A DNA stretch of 64,000 nt, taken from NCBI RefSeq assembly GCF_003002955.1, contig NZ_PVTJ01000012.1, positions 1 to 64,000 on the forward strand, written 5' to 3'. The position numbers and the translations under genes are program-made. This document shows positions 9,017 to 18,820 of the stretch, piece by piece (position 1 is the first letter of the stretch; every line of letters begins with the position of its first letter). This DNA comes from Glycomyces artemisiae. GTDB taxonomy: Bacteria > Actinomycetota > Actinomycetes > Mycobacteriales > Micromonosporaceae. The notes under the pieces were generated by a model, which worked only from the letters and a program-made list of their open reading frames with translations, did no database searches and was not told the DNA's origin.

Positions 9017-9452
9017 CGTCACCCCCCGTGACCAGTGCTGTTGATGTCGGTCTGAATATTATTCCATTCGAGCCCTGCAATTGTGAAAGTCCCCCTGGTT
9101 CGGCGATTCCGTGAATTCTCGGGAAAATGCCGCGGAACCGTGGTGTCCTGGAGGGCTTCCCAGGAGGGGGCCCGGCCAACCCGCGGGCCAGCGCCGGGGG
9201 CGCGCGGACGCCGGCGGCGGTGGCGGTGGCGCGCCGAAGGCGCGACCCGATGGAGTGAATGTCGCTCGCGGATTCCGCGAGTGTGATTCGTGAAGAATCC
9301 GAGGCCGCATGCGCCGCAGCGATTTAGGGAACTGGGACACGGCTCTGTCCAAAACCTGATAGTGACGGATAGTCGACGTTTCGCTTGCCATGCGGCGGCT
9401 ATGGTAAGAGCCGTCCTGGGGACTCGAAAGGCTCCTTGGAAGGAGGAGATCC
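9017..9452. other. Intergenic region upstream of the DUF397 gene
   Basis: About 430 bases without a supported gene. ORFs here lack ribosome sites and coding bias. The last 90 bases should hold the DUF397 promoter (a TATGGT at about 9402 is a possible -10), but no clear -35 was found. Confidence 0.5.
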
Positions 9453-9626
9453 ATGTTGACCCACACATGGAGGAAGAGCAGCAGGTCGGGCCCGAACGGC
9501 GCCTGCGTTGAGGCCAGGCTCGCCGATGAGGGCGTGGAGATCAGGGACACCAAGCTGACGGTGAGCCCGATTCTTCGCGCCGGTCGGGCCGATTGGGCCT
9601 CGCTGCTGCGGACATCCGGCAGGTAG
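9453..9626 (+). CDS. DUF397 domain protein
   Basis: This is a 57-residue protein with the DUF397 signature: WRKSSRSGPNGACVEARL near the start, then VEIRDTK, and a closing segment with W and L spaced as in the family. DUF397 proteins are short and almost always encoded beside XRE-DUF5753 regulators in streptomycetes and relatives; several such pairs act in developmental or antibiotic regulation (BldB belongs to this family). An AGGAGGAG ribosome site lies at 9441-9448. It converges on its likely partner at 9681. Confidence 0.9.
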   Translation: MLTHTWRKSSRSGPNGACVEARLADEGVEIRDTKLTVSPILRAGRADWASLLRTSGR

Positions 9627-9680
9627 GGACGGAGCGAGGGGGCGACCGCCTACCGCGGTGGCCGCCCCCTCGCATCGGCG

Positions 9681-10559
9681 CTAGAGCGACTTCAGGTGGT
9701 GGGCCTGTCGCTCGATGAACTCAAGGCTGCGCCCCGGGTCGAGCGCGGCCGACCGGAGGAACCCGAAGATCTCGTGGAACGGCTCCACATCCTCGCCCTC
9801 CTCGTAGACGTCGCCGTTGTGGCCCTCGATGTAGACCACGTCGGGGTGGCGGTAGCCCGGGTCGACCTCCCCGTCGAGCTCCCCGAAGCCGAGGATCGTG
9901 AACGAGGACAGCATCCCCGGGTAGGCCCCTCCTTCGAACGGCAGCACCTGGAGGTGCACGTTCGGCAGCGAGCCGAGTTCGAGGAGGTTCTGGAGCTGGT
10001 CGATCATGACCTTCGGCCCGCCCAGGACGCGGCGGATCGCGGCCTCGTCGATGACGTTCCAGATCTTCAGGTCCCCGCGCAGCCGCTGCTGGCGCTCCAT
10101 GCGCAGGTCGATCCGCTGGTCCATGTACCGCAGAGAGCGTTCAGGGACCATGCTGAACGTGTGCCGGGCGTACTCGCGGGTCTGGAGGAGGCCGTTGATG
10201 ATGAGGCCGTCGTAGACGTTCAGGCTGGAGGCGTCCTGCTCCAGGCCCACATAGGTCGCGTACGGCGGGGAGATGGTGTCCGAGTAGCGGGCCCACCAGC
10301 CGCGCTTGCGGCCGTCGCGGGCCAGGCGCACCAGCTCGTCGACGAGCTCGGCGTCCTCGACGCCGTAGACCTCGACGAGGGCCTGCACGTCGCGGGGCTT
10401 GATGCCGACGCGCCCGAGCTCCATCCGGTAGATGGTGGAGCTGGTGACCTCCAGCGCGGCCGCGGCGTCGTCGGCGCCCTTGCCGGACTTCTCGCGCAGG
10501 TCCCGCAGGATCTTCCCGGCGCGGCGGCGACGGACGGTGGGGCTGCCGCTCGAAGGCAT
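9681..10559 (-). CDS. XRE-family regulator with DUF5753 domain
   Basis: The 292-residue protein has an N-terminal helix-turn-helix (about residues 14-70, including LEVTSSTIYRMELGR) and a C-terminal DUF5753 sensor-like domain with the family markers YDGLIINGLLQTREYAR and ERQQRL, and a late segment (PYEGG-like) seen as VLPFEGGAYPGMLSSF. Such proteins are transcriptional regulators specific to actinomycetes and partner with DUF397 proteins, here encoded convergently 54 bases away. I chose ATG 10559, with GGGAGG seven bases upstream and a family-typical N-terminus; ATG 10619 would add about 20 residues. Confidence 0.92.
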   Translation of the reverse strand: MPSSGSPTVRRRRAGKILRDLREKSGKGADDAAAALEVTSSTIYRMELGRVGIKPRDVQALVEVYGVEDAELVDELVRLARDGRKRGWWARYSDTISPPYATYVGLEQDASSLNVYDGLIINGLLQTREYARHTFSMVPERSLRYMDQRIDLRMERQQRLRGDLKIWNVIDEAAIRRVLGGPKVMIDQLQNLLELGSLPNVHLQVLPFEGGAYPGMLSSFTILGFGELDGEVDPGYRHPDVVYIEGHNGDVYEEGEDVEPFHEIFGFLRSAALDPGRSLEFIERQAHHLKSL

Positions 10560-10737
10560 CGCCTTGCCTCCCAACTTCTTCGGCAGATCGCTGTCAGCGT
10601 TGTCGTTCGATGTTCCCATTTGACACCCTGATCTCTCCGGATTCGGTGAGTGACGCACCGGTCGGGGAGGACTTCTGGCCGCTCGTCCGGTCGCGCCTGT
10701 CGGGAGGAGGAATCGCCACCCGATCCGGTTATACCTC

Positions 10738-10762
10738 TTGCATCCAAAATCTGCATGTGCAA
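10738..10762. repeat. Imperfect palindrome in the XRE regulator promoter region
   Basis: TTGCAT and ATGTGCAA frame an A/T-rich core in an otherwise GC-rich intergenic region between the XRE gene and the divergent Cys/Trp-rich small gene. It could be an operator for the neighbouring XRE protein. A related perfect palindrome occurs at 19410-19427. Confidence 0.35.
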
Positions 10763-10915
10763 TTCTACTGTACGGAGGGGCTACCCGCCTCCCCCGACTG
10801 TACCGATTCGACACCGCACCTCGGCGACGACCAGGGCACACTGCGGTTCCTCGGCCCGATCACGCAGGGCCACAAGGGATCCAGTCCGTTACGAAGACCT
10901 GAAAGGCAGCCTGCG

Positions 10916-11257
10916 TTGCGCAGTCCGTACACACTCGACAATCCGCCGCCGGACGAGCCGCCCAGCGAAGTGCTGGTGCCGAGCCTCTGGCGCGTCCAGG
11001 CGCGCTGGTGGAAGCGCCACACCCCCGCACTCGACCAGCAGGGCGCGAAGCACCCCGTGTGCGGGCACTGCGGCCAGTCCTGGCCCTGCCACTCGTGGGC
11101 GTGCTGGGACGGCCAGCTCGGCCAGGCCGTGCACCAGTCCGACGCCCCGGCCACTGGCAAGGGTGCAGCCCAGATCGAAGCCCCGGCCGCCGACGACGGG
11201 GCCGGCGTGAGCGCCCCGTCCCGGTCCCTGGCGCTCACCGGAACCCCCGAGCACTGA
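10916..11257 (+). CDS. Small Cys/Trp-rich protein, divergent from the XRE regulator
   Basis: The predicted product has about 113 residues. The conserved-looking core is LVPSLWRVQARWWKRHTP followed by a metal-site-like cluster HPVCGHCGQSWPCHSW, with three Cys and several His that could bind one zinc. The C-terminus is low-complexity Ala/Gly/Pro. I chose the TTG at 10916, with GAAAGG about nine bases upstream; GTG codons at 10969 and 10975 are alternatives. Similar small genes beside DUF397/XRE loci are, as far as I recall, frequent in actinomycetes, but no function is known. Confidence 0.55.
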   Translation: MRSPYTLDNPPPDEPPSEVLVPSLWRVQARWWKRHTPALDQQGAKHPVCGHCGQSWPCHSWACWDGQLGQAVHQSDAPATGKGAAQIEAPAADDGAGVSAPSRSLALTGTPEH

Positions 11258-11471
11258 CCCGCGGCGCCGCACCGACGGCGGCGCCGCGACGGCCTCCCCC
11301 CGAAACGCGACGGATCCGAAGATCGCCCGATCCAGCGCGTAGCCTCAGCGGCCCCCGGTCGTTAGACCCGGGAGAGATAGTCCGACGCTTGTCAAATTTA
11401 CGGCTCGCAAGCGTCGCCGAGGAGGCGGAGCAGCACTGGCAGGGCTTCGCCGAGAAGGGGAAAGCCGCCCG

Positions 11472-13256
11472 ATGCTGAGCACGCGCAACCTCAAGGCCGG
11501 CGATGTCCTGGACGGGCGCTACCGGCTCGAACGCCGCGTCGGCGGCGGCGGCATGGGCGACGTCTGGGAAGGCACCGACACGATCCTGTGGCGCACCGTC
11601 GCGGTGAAGGTGCTCCTCGCCGACCTCGTCGACGACCGCGGCTTCCGCGAGCGGTTCCGCCGCGAGGCCCGCGCCATCGCCGTCATGCAGGGCCCCGGCG
11701 TCGTCGAGGTCTACGACTACGGCGAGATCGAGGACGAGGACGCCCAGCTCGCGTACCTCATCATGGAGTTCGTCGACGGCAAGCCGCTCTCGCGGCTCCT
11801 CGGCCTCTGGGGCAAGCTCGGCACCGCCGAGACCCTCCAGGTCGTCGGCGGCGTCGCCGAGGCGCTCCAGGTCGCGCACGCCGCCGGGATCGTCCACCGC
11901 GACATCAAGCCCGGCAACATCCTCGTCCGCGGCGACGGCTCGGTCGTCCTGGTGGACTTCGGGATCGCCCGCGCCAACCACAACCTGACGCTCACCACCA
12001 CCGGGGTGGTGCTCGGCACCGTCACGTACATGTCCCCCGAGCAGGCCGCAGGCGAGAACCTCACCCCTGCTTCGGACCTGTACTCGCTGGGCGTCGTCGC
12101 CCACCAGTGCCTCGCCGGGGCGCCGCCGTTCCGCGCCGACACCCCGCTCGGGGTGCTCTCGGCGCACCTGCGCAACGCCCCGCCGCCGCTGCCCGCGGAG
12201 ATCCCGTACGAGGTCGCCGAGATCGTGCGCCGCTCGCTCCAGAAGGACCCGTCCTCGCGCTGGCCCGACGCGGCCTCGCTCGCCGGGGCCTGCCGGGAGG
12301 TGCGCACCGCGCTCCTGACCCGACCGCGGAACGCGCCCGCCCGGACCCGGATGATGGACCGGCGGGACGTGAACGAGCCGTCCGCCGCGCACCCGGTCGC
12401 ACCGCCACCGCCCGCGCCGGGGCCGCCTGCGCCGCAGCACGCTCCGGTCTCGCAGCCGCCGCAGACCGGTCGGCAGCCGGGGCCGCAGACCGGCGCGCAC
12501 CGGCGTCCCGCGGGGGCCGGGCCGACCCCCTCGGGGCAGCATCCCGTGTACCGCACCGACGGCCACTCGCTGCCGCCGGTCACCGGCGCGCACCGCGTCC
12601 CCACGCCGCCCACCGGCATCGTGCCGCCGCCGCAGGAGGCGCCCCGGGAGCGGCCGCGGCGCCGCGGCCTGTGGATCACGCTCGCCGCGACCCTCGCGGG
12701 GATCGCCGCGGTCAGCGCCATCGCCACCACCCTCCCGTGGGGCGACGGCGACGGGGGCGACGGCCCGCTGGCGAACCGGTCCGGGACCGCCGACACCGAT
12801 GTGCAGGGCCAGAACGGCGACGACGGCCACTGGGTGGACGACGAGGACGACGAGGAGGGCGCGACCACGCCCGACCCGAGCGACTCCGCTTCCGCCCCAG
12901 GCGAGACCGACCCGTCCGCGCCCCCCACCTCCGGGCCCTCGCTCAACCCGACCGGGTCGGCGAGCGCCACCGAGAGCAGCTCCCCCACGCCGCCCGCGAA
13001 GGCGAGCGTCCCCGGCGTGGTCGGCCAGACCGAGGCCGACGCGCGCTCGCGGATCGAGGAGGCGGGCCTGACCCCGGCGGTCGAGTACGAGGGCGAGGGC
13101 GACGCGAAGTGCAGCGTCGTGCGCCAGTCCCCCAGCGGCGGCGCCGAGGCCGACCAGGGGTCGACGGTGCAGATCACGGTCCGCCGGGCGGCCGACGCCG
13201 AGGCGTGCAAGCCCGAGTCGGAGGAGACCCCCGGCCCCGGGGACGACGAGCAGTAG
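11472..13256 (+). CDS. PASTA-domain Ser/Thr protein kinase
   Basis: This is a membrane receptor-type kinase of the PknB class. The kinase domain (residues 14-280) has the glycine loop GGGGMGDVWEG, catalytic Lys in VAVKVL, HRDIKPGNIL, DFGIAR and MSPEQ. A long Pro/Gln-rich linker follows, then one membrane span (LWITLAATLAGIAAVSAIA), an acidic Ser/Pro-rich stalk and a single C-terminal PASTA domain starting ASVPGVVGQTEADARSRI. PknB itself has four PASTA repeats, so this is a short-sensor form. PASTA domains bind muropeptides or lipid II, suggesting a role in wall growth or signalling. An AAGGGGAAAG ribosome site precedes ATG 11472. Confidence 0.93.
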   Translation: MLSTRNLKAGDVLDGRYRLERRVGGGGMGDVWEGTDTILWRTVAVKVLLADLVDDRGFRERFRREARAIAVMQGPGVVEVYDYGEIEDEDAQLAYLIMEFVDGKPLSRLLGLWGKLGTAETLQVVGGVAEALQVAHAAGIVHRDIKPGNILVRGDGSVVLVDFGIARANHNLTLTTTGVVLGTVTYMSPEQAAGENLTPASDLYSLGVVAHQCLAGAPPFRADTPLGVLSAHLRNAPPPLPAEIPYEVAEIVRRSLQKDPSSRWPDAASLAGACREVRTALLTRPRNAPARTRMMDRRDVNEPSAAHPVAPPPPAPGPPAPQHAPVSQPPQTGRQPGPQTGAHRRPAGAGPTPSGQHPVYRTDGHSLPPVTGAHRVPTPPTGIVPPPQEAPRERPRRRGLWITLAATLAGIAAVSAIATTLPWGDGDGGDGPLANRSGTADTDVQGQNGDDGHWVDDEDDEEGATTPDPSDSASAPGETDPSAPPTSGPSLNPTGSASATESSSPTPPAKASVPGVVGQTEADARSRIEEAGLTPAVEYEGEGDAKCSVVRQSPSGGAEADQGSTVQITVRRAADAEACKPESEETPGPGDDEQ

Positions 13257-13269
13257 ACGGAGCACGAGG

Positions 13270-13300
13270 AAGCGCCCGGGGCCATCGGCCCCGGGCGCTT
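13270..13300. terminator. Bidirectional terminator between kinase and UPF0182 gene
   Basis: AAGCGCCCGGGGCC and GGCCCCGGGCGCTT form a 14-bp perfect stem with an ATC loop between the convergent genes. Confidence 0.85.
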
Positions 13301-13313
13301 CCCGTTGTGCTGC

Positions 13314-16300
13314 TTACTGTCCCGCCGCCGCGCGGGCCGCTTCGAGCTGGTCGAGCGCGGCGAGGAGGTCGTCGAGCGCGCGGCCCTGCTCCTCGTTCGT
13401 GCCCGAGGCCTGGGCCTCCTCGTACGCCGCCTGCGCGGCGAGGACGTTGTCGATCGCGGCCTCGACTTCAGGCGGCTCGCCGGTGTCGGGCGCCTCCGTC
13501 GTCGGGGCCTCGGTGGTCGGCGTCTCCGAAGGCGTCTCGGACGGGGACTCCCCGCCGTCCTCGCCCTCGGTCTGCTCGGCCTCGCTCGGCGCACCCGAGA
13601 CGTACTTCATCACCACCATGTTCAGCGCCTCCTCGAACGTCGGCGCGAAGCCCACGTAGCCGCCGTAGCTGATGGCGACGTTCGTGAGCACCGGCAGGTC
13701 CTCGCCCTGCCCGCCCGCCTGTCTGCGCAGGTACATCGGTTCGAGGTAGAGGATGCCGTCGCCGATCGGCAGCGTCAGGAGGTTGCCCCACTCGACTGTG
13801 GTGCCCGTCTGCTGGGCGTCGCGCAGCGTCGTCACCACCTCCGATGTGGACGTGATGATCTGGTGGATCTGCCGCACGGACTGATCGTCGCCGCCCGCCA
13901 CGTCGTACACCGTCAGCTGCGGATCGCCGTTCTCGTCGTAGTAGCCCGACATGAGCGACGCCAGCGCGTTCGGCCGGTTTCTCGGCGTGAAGCTGCTGGT
14001 GAGCTGGAAGAACGCCTCGCCTTCCTGGTCGGGGTACGTCGCGTACACGTAGTAGGCGGGCTGAGTCACCTCCTGCGCCTGCGACGGGTCCGAGGGCGTC
14101 GCCCACGCCTCGCCGCCCTCGATGAAGGTGCGGGACTCGTCCACGTGGTAGCGCTGGAGCAGGCTCCGCTGGACCTTGAAGAGGTCCTGCGGGTAGCGGA
14201 AGTGGTCCTGGAGCGCCTGCGGGGTCTCGTCCTTGGGGATGATGAGGTCGCCGCCGTAGATCGCGTTCCACGCCTTGAGGATCGGGTCCTCCTCGTCGAA
14301 CTCGTACAGCTTCACCGATCCGTCGTAGGCGTTGACGACCGCCTTGACCGAGGAGCGGATGTAGTTGACCTCCTCGGACGCCTGGTTGGCGACGCCCTGG
14401 CCGGAGTACGTGTCGTTCGTCGCGTCGGCCAGGTTGACCCGGTCGGAGTACGGGAACTCGTTCGTCGTGGTGTAGCCGTCGACGATCCAGACGACCTCGC
14501 CGTCGACGACCGCCGGGTACGGGTCGGACTCCACGGTCAGGAACGGGGCGACCATCTGCACGCGCTCGCGGATGTTCCGGTTGTAGAGCAGCTGCGACTC
14601 TTCGTTGATCTGGTCGGACAGCAGGAACCGCGGCTCCTGGAACTCCCACGCGTAGAGCAGGCGCCGGGTGATCGAGCCGATCTCGACGCCGCCGTCGCCC
14701 TCGTAGGTGGTGTAGCGGTCGTCGCCGATCTCCTCGGCGTCCTCCTCGGGGGCGTCCTCGTCGACCACGGTGACGTCGGTCGGGCGGTCGTACTCGCGGG
14801 GCGTCTCGCCTTCGGGGACGCCGACGATCGCGTACTCGTTGTTCAAAAGCCCGTAGTAGATCTGGGGCTGCTCGACGTCGATGATGTCGTTGCCGATCTG
14901 GCAGTTCCCGGCGTCGTCCGAGAGCACGCCGGAGGTGAAGCACGGCGCGCCGCCGTCGCTCTCGGTCGTGGAGGCGGACACGAAGCCCCAGCCGTGCGTG
15001 TACACGGTGTGGGCGACGGTCCAGTCCTGCTGCTCGTCGGTGAGCTGGTCGGGGTTGAGCTCGCGCAGGCCCACCACGAAGTCCTCGGTGACCTCGTTGC
15101 CGTTCTCATCGGTGTAGGTGTACCGGTCGATGTCGAGCTTCTCGTTGAAGTCGTAGAAGCTGCGCGGCTGCTGGGCCTGGGTGAAGGCGTCGGAGACGAC
15201 GAACGGGTCGATGAGGCGCACGTTGGAGATCGTCGGGTTCGACGTGTCGGGCAGGGCCGGGTCCTCGACGGTGGGGTTCGCCGGGCTGTCGGCGGAGGCC
15301 AGCTGGGTCGCGTCGGGCCGGGACTCGACCTCGTAGGAGACGGTCTCCAGGTTCTCCATGCCGTAGGCGTACCTGGTGCCGTCGATGGTGTGCTGGGCGT
15401 ACTCGCCTTCCCGCTGGGGGCGGTTGGGCTCGACCTGGAAGTTGCGGACCACGGCCGGGTAGATGCCGCCCGCGGCGATCGCGGTGACCACGACGAGGCC
15501 GAGGGCCGCGGCGGGCAGCGCGAGCGAGCGGGTGAAGCCCCACGAGAAGACCAGGATGACGACCGCGGCGATGACGGAGACCCAGATGAGCGCGTTCTTG
15601 GCGTTCATGAGGGCGGTCATCTCGGTGTACCCGCCGCCGACGATGTCGGTGACCGGGTTCTCCTGGGTGGTGAAGTCGAAGCGGTCGAAGTAGTACGCGA
15701 CGGCCTTGAGCCCCAGGAAGAGCGCGACGAGGACCGACAGGTGGATGCGCGCGACGTTCGTCATGCGGTCGCCCTGGCCGGAGAAGCGCAGCGCGCCGTA
15801 GAGGTAGTAGGCGCTCAGGGAGGCGAGGATGCCGACGACGACCGCGGCGAAGCCGAAGCCGATGAGGAACTGCCAGAACGGGAGCCGGAAGACGTAGAAC
15901 CCGGCGTTCATGTTCAGGACCGGGTCGGTCCAGTCGAACTGGCCGCCTTCGCGGAACAGCAGCCAGGTCTCCCAGCGGCTCTGCGCGGACATGCCCGCGA
16001 AGACGCCGACGACGGCGGCGACGCCGCCGATCCACCAGCCGGCCTTCGGGGAGATGAGCTCGCGGTACCGCTCCAGGCCCTCCTGCTCGCTCGTCGCGGG
16101 CCACGTGTCGGGCCGGAAGCGGTAGGCGAGGTAGAGGTTGAGGCCGCACCAGGCGGCCATCGCGAGGGTGAAGACGCCGAACATCGCCAGGCGCGTCCAC
16201 ATCATCGTCGAGAACACCGAGGTGTACCCGACGGAGTCGTACCAGAGGTAGTCGGTGCGCAGGCTGACGAGCCAGCCGAGCACCGAGAGCAGGACAATCG

Positions 16301-16373
16301 CGCCCACGAGGAGTATCAGGACGTAGCGTCCTCGTCGGCTCATCCGTGGTGGGGCGGGCGTCCGGTTCGCCAC
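13314..16373 (-). CDS. UPF0182 family membrane protein
   Basis: The 1,019-residue protein has seven hydrophobic spans in its first third (starting YVLILLVGAIVLLSVLGWLV), then a large extracytoplasmic domain and an acidic Thr/Glu/Pro-rich C-terminal tail ending in a helical segment. This is the size and layout of the actinobacterial UPF0182 family (Rv3193c-like), whose function is unknown. The GTG at 16373 has AAGGAG eight bases upstream. It is followed on the same strand by the PDZ/Lon-like protease gene, the same adjacency as in mycobacteria. Confidence 0.93.
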   Translation of the reverse strand: MANRTPAPPRMSRRGRYVLILLVGAIVLLSVLGWLVSLRTDYLWYDSVGYTSVFSTMMWTRLAMFGVFTLAMAAWCGLNLYLAYRFRPDTWPATSEQEGLERYRELISPKAGWWIGGVAAVVGVFAGMSAQSRWETWLLFREGGQFDWTDPVLNMNAGFYVFRLPFWQFLIGFGFAAVVVGILASLSAYYLYGALRFSGQGDRMTNVARIHLSVLVALFLGLKAVAYYFDRFDFTTQENPVTDIVGGGYTEMTALMNAKNALIWVSVIAAVVILVFSWGFTRSLALPAAALGLVVVTAIAAGGIYPAVVRNFQVEPNRPQREGEYAQHTIDGTRYAYGMENLETVSYEVESRPDATQLASADSPANPTVEDPALPDTSNPTISNVRLIDPFVVSDAFTQAQQPRSFYDFNEKLDIDRYTYTDENGNEVTEDFVVGLRELNPDQLTDEQQDWTVAHTVYTHGWGFVSASTTESDGGAPCFTSGVLSDDAGNCQIGNDIIDVEQPQIYYGLLNNEYAIVGVPEGETPREYDRPTDVTVVDEDAPEEDAEEIGDDRYTTYEGDGGVEIGSITRRLLYAWEFQEPRFLLSDQINEESQLLYNRNIRERVQMVAPFLTVESDPYPAVVDGEVVWIVDGYTTTNEFPYSDRVNLADATNDTYSGQGVANQASEEVNYIRSSVKAVVNAYDGSVKLYEFDEEDPILKAWNAIYGGDLIIPKDETPQALQDHFRYPQDLFKVQRSLLQRYHVDESRTFIEGGEAWATPSDPSQAQEVTQPAYYVYATYPDQEGEAFFQLTSSFTPRNRPNALASLMSGYYDENGDPQLTVYDVAGGDDQSVRQIHQIITSTSEVVTTLRDAQQTGTTVEWGNLLTLPIGDGILYLEPMYLRRQAGGQGEDLPVLTNVAISYGGYVGFAPTFEEALNMVVMKYVSGAPSEAEQTEGEDGGESPSETPSETPTTEAPTTEAPDTGEPPEVEAAIDNVLAAQAAYEEAQASGTNEEQGRALDDLLAALDQLEAARAAAGQ

Positions 16374-16407
16374 TGAAGCAACTCCTTAGGGTCTGGCGGC
16401 GCGGGGG

Positions 16408-17379
16408 TCAGCAGGTCGTGACTTCCCCGCCGGCCGCTAGGGTCTCAAGCGCCGAGACCGCGTCTTCGAGCGTCTCGACTCTGACAATAGTCATATCGGC
16501 GGGCGCGCCGGTGACGGCGTCCGAACAGTTCGAAGCCGGGGCGAGGAAGACCTCGGCGTCCGCGTCCGCGGCGCCGGCGATCTTCTGCTGGATCCCGCCG
16601 ATGCCGCCGACGTTCCCTTCTGGATCGATCTCGCCGGTCCCGGCGACGACCGTCCCGTCGGTGAGGTCGCCCTCGGTGACCCGGTCGACGATGCCGAGCG
16701 CGAACATCAGGCCCGCGGAGGGGCCGCCGATGTCGAGGGCGTCGGTGTCGATCTCGATGTTGTAGGGGTCGTCGTGGACGGACTGGAGGTCGGCGTCGCC
16801 GAGGACCACGCCGGGCACCTCGACGGCGGCACCGTCGCGCGTCACCGTCACCGTGGTTTCGCTGTCGGCGTAATCGGCCAGGGCCGTGAGGGAGGTGACG
16901 GCGGTCCCGTCGACCGCGGTGACGACGTCCCCTTCGAGGAGCCCCGCGGAGTCGGCGACGACGGAGATGACGGCGGGCTCGCCGAGGTACGCGAGGGCGG
17001 CCTGCTCGGCGTTCGACTGGGACTCGACCCAGTCGGCCTGCTGCTCCTCGGCGATCTCCTCCTCGGACTCGCCGGGCGGGTAGATGAGGTCGCGCGGAAT
17101 GATCGCGTACTCATTGGACACCCAGTAGCGCAGGGCCTGGGCGAGGGTCACGGACTGCTTGACGCGCACCGTGGTCAGGCGCAGCTGCCCCTCGGAGGGG
17201 AACTCGGTGTCGGCGGTGATGATGGGGTGCTCGACGCCGTCGATCTCCTCGGAGCCGAGCACGTCCTCGGTGGGGCCGGGGCTGAACACCACGTAGGCGA
17301 CGTCCATCGAGAGCGCCTGCCATGTCAGCAGCGCCACGAGCACGGCGCCCAACAGGACGGTGATTCCACGCCTTCGCAT
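16408..17379 (-). CDS. PDZ-domain Lon-like serine protease (YlbL family)
   Basis: The 323-residue protein has one N-terminal membrane anchor (ITVLLGAVLVALLTWQAL), a PDZ-like domain (about 130-185) and a C-terminal Lon-type S16 protease domain. The catalytic dyad is visible as Ser in GGPSAGLMFALG (about residue 221) and Lys in GIQQKIAGA (about 266). Relatives are membrane-tethered proteases in the cell envelope; substrates are mostly unknown. It sits upstream of the UPF0182 gene on the same strand and is divergent from the DUF2342 protein. Confidence 0.92.
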   Translation of the reverse strand: MRRRGITVLLGAVLVALLTWQALSMDVAYVVFSPGPTEDVLGSEEIDGVEHPIITADTEFPSEGQLRLTTVRVKQSVTLAQALRYWVSNEYAIIPRDLIYPPGESEEEIAEEQQADWVESQSNAEQAALAYLGEPAVISVVADSAGLLEGDVVTAVDGTAVTSLTALADYADSETTVTVTRDGAAVEVPGVVLGDADLQSVHDDPYNIEIDTDALDIGGPSAGLMFALGIVDRVTEGDLTDGTVVAGTGEIDPEGNVGGIGGIQQKIAGAADADAEVFLAPASNCSDAVTGAPADMTIVRVETLEDAVSALETLAAGGEVTTC

Positions 17380-17492
17380 GCCGGGAAGCCTACATGCGCA
17401 AGCGCACGGGCGCTTTCGGCCCGCAGCGAACGCGGGGCCCCCGGATCGGCCAGCCGTGGCCCGGCCCCCCTCCTCTGACGTACGGTTGGCGC

Positions 17493-18761
17493 ATGGGCTC
17501 CGATATTCCGTTCGGCTTCGGGAACTTGGGCGGCGACCTGCCCGACCCGAACGATCCGCGCGTGCAGCAGATGATGCAGCAGCTCCAGCAGATGATGGCG
17601 CAGTCGCTGACGTCAGGTCCGGTCAACTGGCAGCTCGCGCGCCAGCTCGCCGAGTCCGAGCTGGAGGCCGAGAACACCGTCGGCCCCGCCGACCAGGCGC
17701 ACGTCGCGGAGGCCGTGCGCCTCGCCGACCTGTGGCTCGACTCGGTCGTCAACTGGCCCTCGGGGGTCACGGCCACCGACGCGTGGACCCGCAAGCAGTG
17801 GATCGCGCGCACCGAAGACTCCTGGAAGCAGCTCGCCGAGCCCCTCGCGGCCCAGATGGGCGAAGCGATGCAGACCCTCGTCCCCGAGGAGATGGCCGGG
17901 ATGCTCGGCCCGATGGCCGACCTCATGAAGGGGGTCGGCTCGGCGCTGTTCGGCGCGCAGATGGGCCAGGCCCTCGCGAAGCTCGCCGGGGAGGTGCTGT
18001 CCTCCACCGAGGTCGGCCTGCCCCTGGGGAAGACCGGTGTCGCGGCGCTCCTGCCCGGCAACATCGCCGCCTACGCCGAGGGCCTGGAGCTCCCGGTCGA
18101 GGAGGTGCGCCTGTTCGTGGCGCTGCGCGAGGCGGCCGCCCACCGCCTGTTCACGCACGCGTCGTGGCTGCGCGCCCACCTGCTCGGCGCTTTGGAGGCG
18201 TACGCGCGGGAGATCCGCATCGACGAGGCCGCCATCGAGGAGGCCATGTCGGAGATGGACCTCACCGACCAGGAGGCGGCGGCGACGCTCGACCTCAGCG
18301 AGGTGTTCAAGCCCGAGGACACCGAGCAGCAGAAGGCCGCGCTGGCGCGGCTGGCGACGACCCTGGCGCTCATCGCCGGGTGGATCAACACGGTCGTGGC
18401 CGAGGCGGTCGGCGAGCGGCTGCCGACCATGGACCGGCTCATGGAGTCGACGCGGCGGCGCCGCGCCTCCGGCGGGCCGGTCGAGCAGACGTTCGAGGCG
18501 CTCGTCGGGCTCCAGCTCGACCAGGCGAAGGTGCGGGCGGCGGAGCGGCTGTGGCAGTCGCTGGCCGAGGCCCGCGGGACCGAGGGGCGCGAGGCGGTGT
18601 GGGCGCACCCGGACCTGATGCCGAGCGCCGCCGACCTGGAGCGGCCCGAGTCGTTCGCGGCGGTGTCCGAGGCCCTGGAGGACCTGGACCTGTCGATGTT
18701 CGACGAGCTCGCGGTGAACGACCCGAAGGACGACGACGGGGACGAGCCCGAGGAGAAGTAG
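17493..18761 (+). CDS. DUF2342 / zincin-like putative hydrolase
   Basis: The 422-residue protein starts MGSDIPFGFGNLGGDLPDP and matches the actinobacterial DUF2342 family, often annotated as a zinc-dependent metalloprotease or putative hydrolase (Rv3195-like). Family landmarks are the helical middle region with LREAAAHRLFTHASWLR and the closing segment with YSWDP-type acidic residues replaced here by FDELAVNDPKDDD. I see no HEXXH motif, so catalytic activity is not shown. No ribosome site precedes ATG 17493; TACGGT lies about 10 bases upstream, which suggests a leaderless message. Confidence 0.88.
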   Translation: MGSDIPFGFGNLGGDLPDPNDPRVQQMMQQLQQMMAQSLTSGPVNWQLARQLAESELEAENTVGPADQAHVAEAVRLADLWLDSVVNWPSGVTATDAWTRKQWIARTEDSWKQLAEPLAAQMGEAMQTLVPEEMAGMLGPMADLMKGVGSALFGAQMGQALAKLAGEVLSSTEVGLPLGKTGVAALLPGNIAAYAEGLELPVEEVRLFVALREAAAHRLFTHASWLRAHLLGALEAYAREIRIDEAAIEEAMSEMDLTDQEAAATLDLSEVFKPEDTEQQKAALARLATTLALIAGWINTVVAEAVGERLPTMDRLMESTRRRRASGGPVEQTFEALVGLQLDQAKVRAAERLWQSLAEARGTEGREAVWAHPDLMPSAADLERPESFAAVSEALEDLDLSMFDELAVNDPKDDDGDEPEEK

Positions 18762-18820
18762 GCGTCGGGCAGCGCCTCGCGGCCGGCCGCCTCGGCGGTC
18801 GGCTCGGTGCGCTCCGGTGC

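Noticed and set aside
13305..16376. 1,023-codon plus-strand ORF
   Set aside because: It mirrors the UPF0182 gene exactly and has the Arg/Val/Asp-rich low-complexity content of an antisense shadow in GC-rich DNA.
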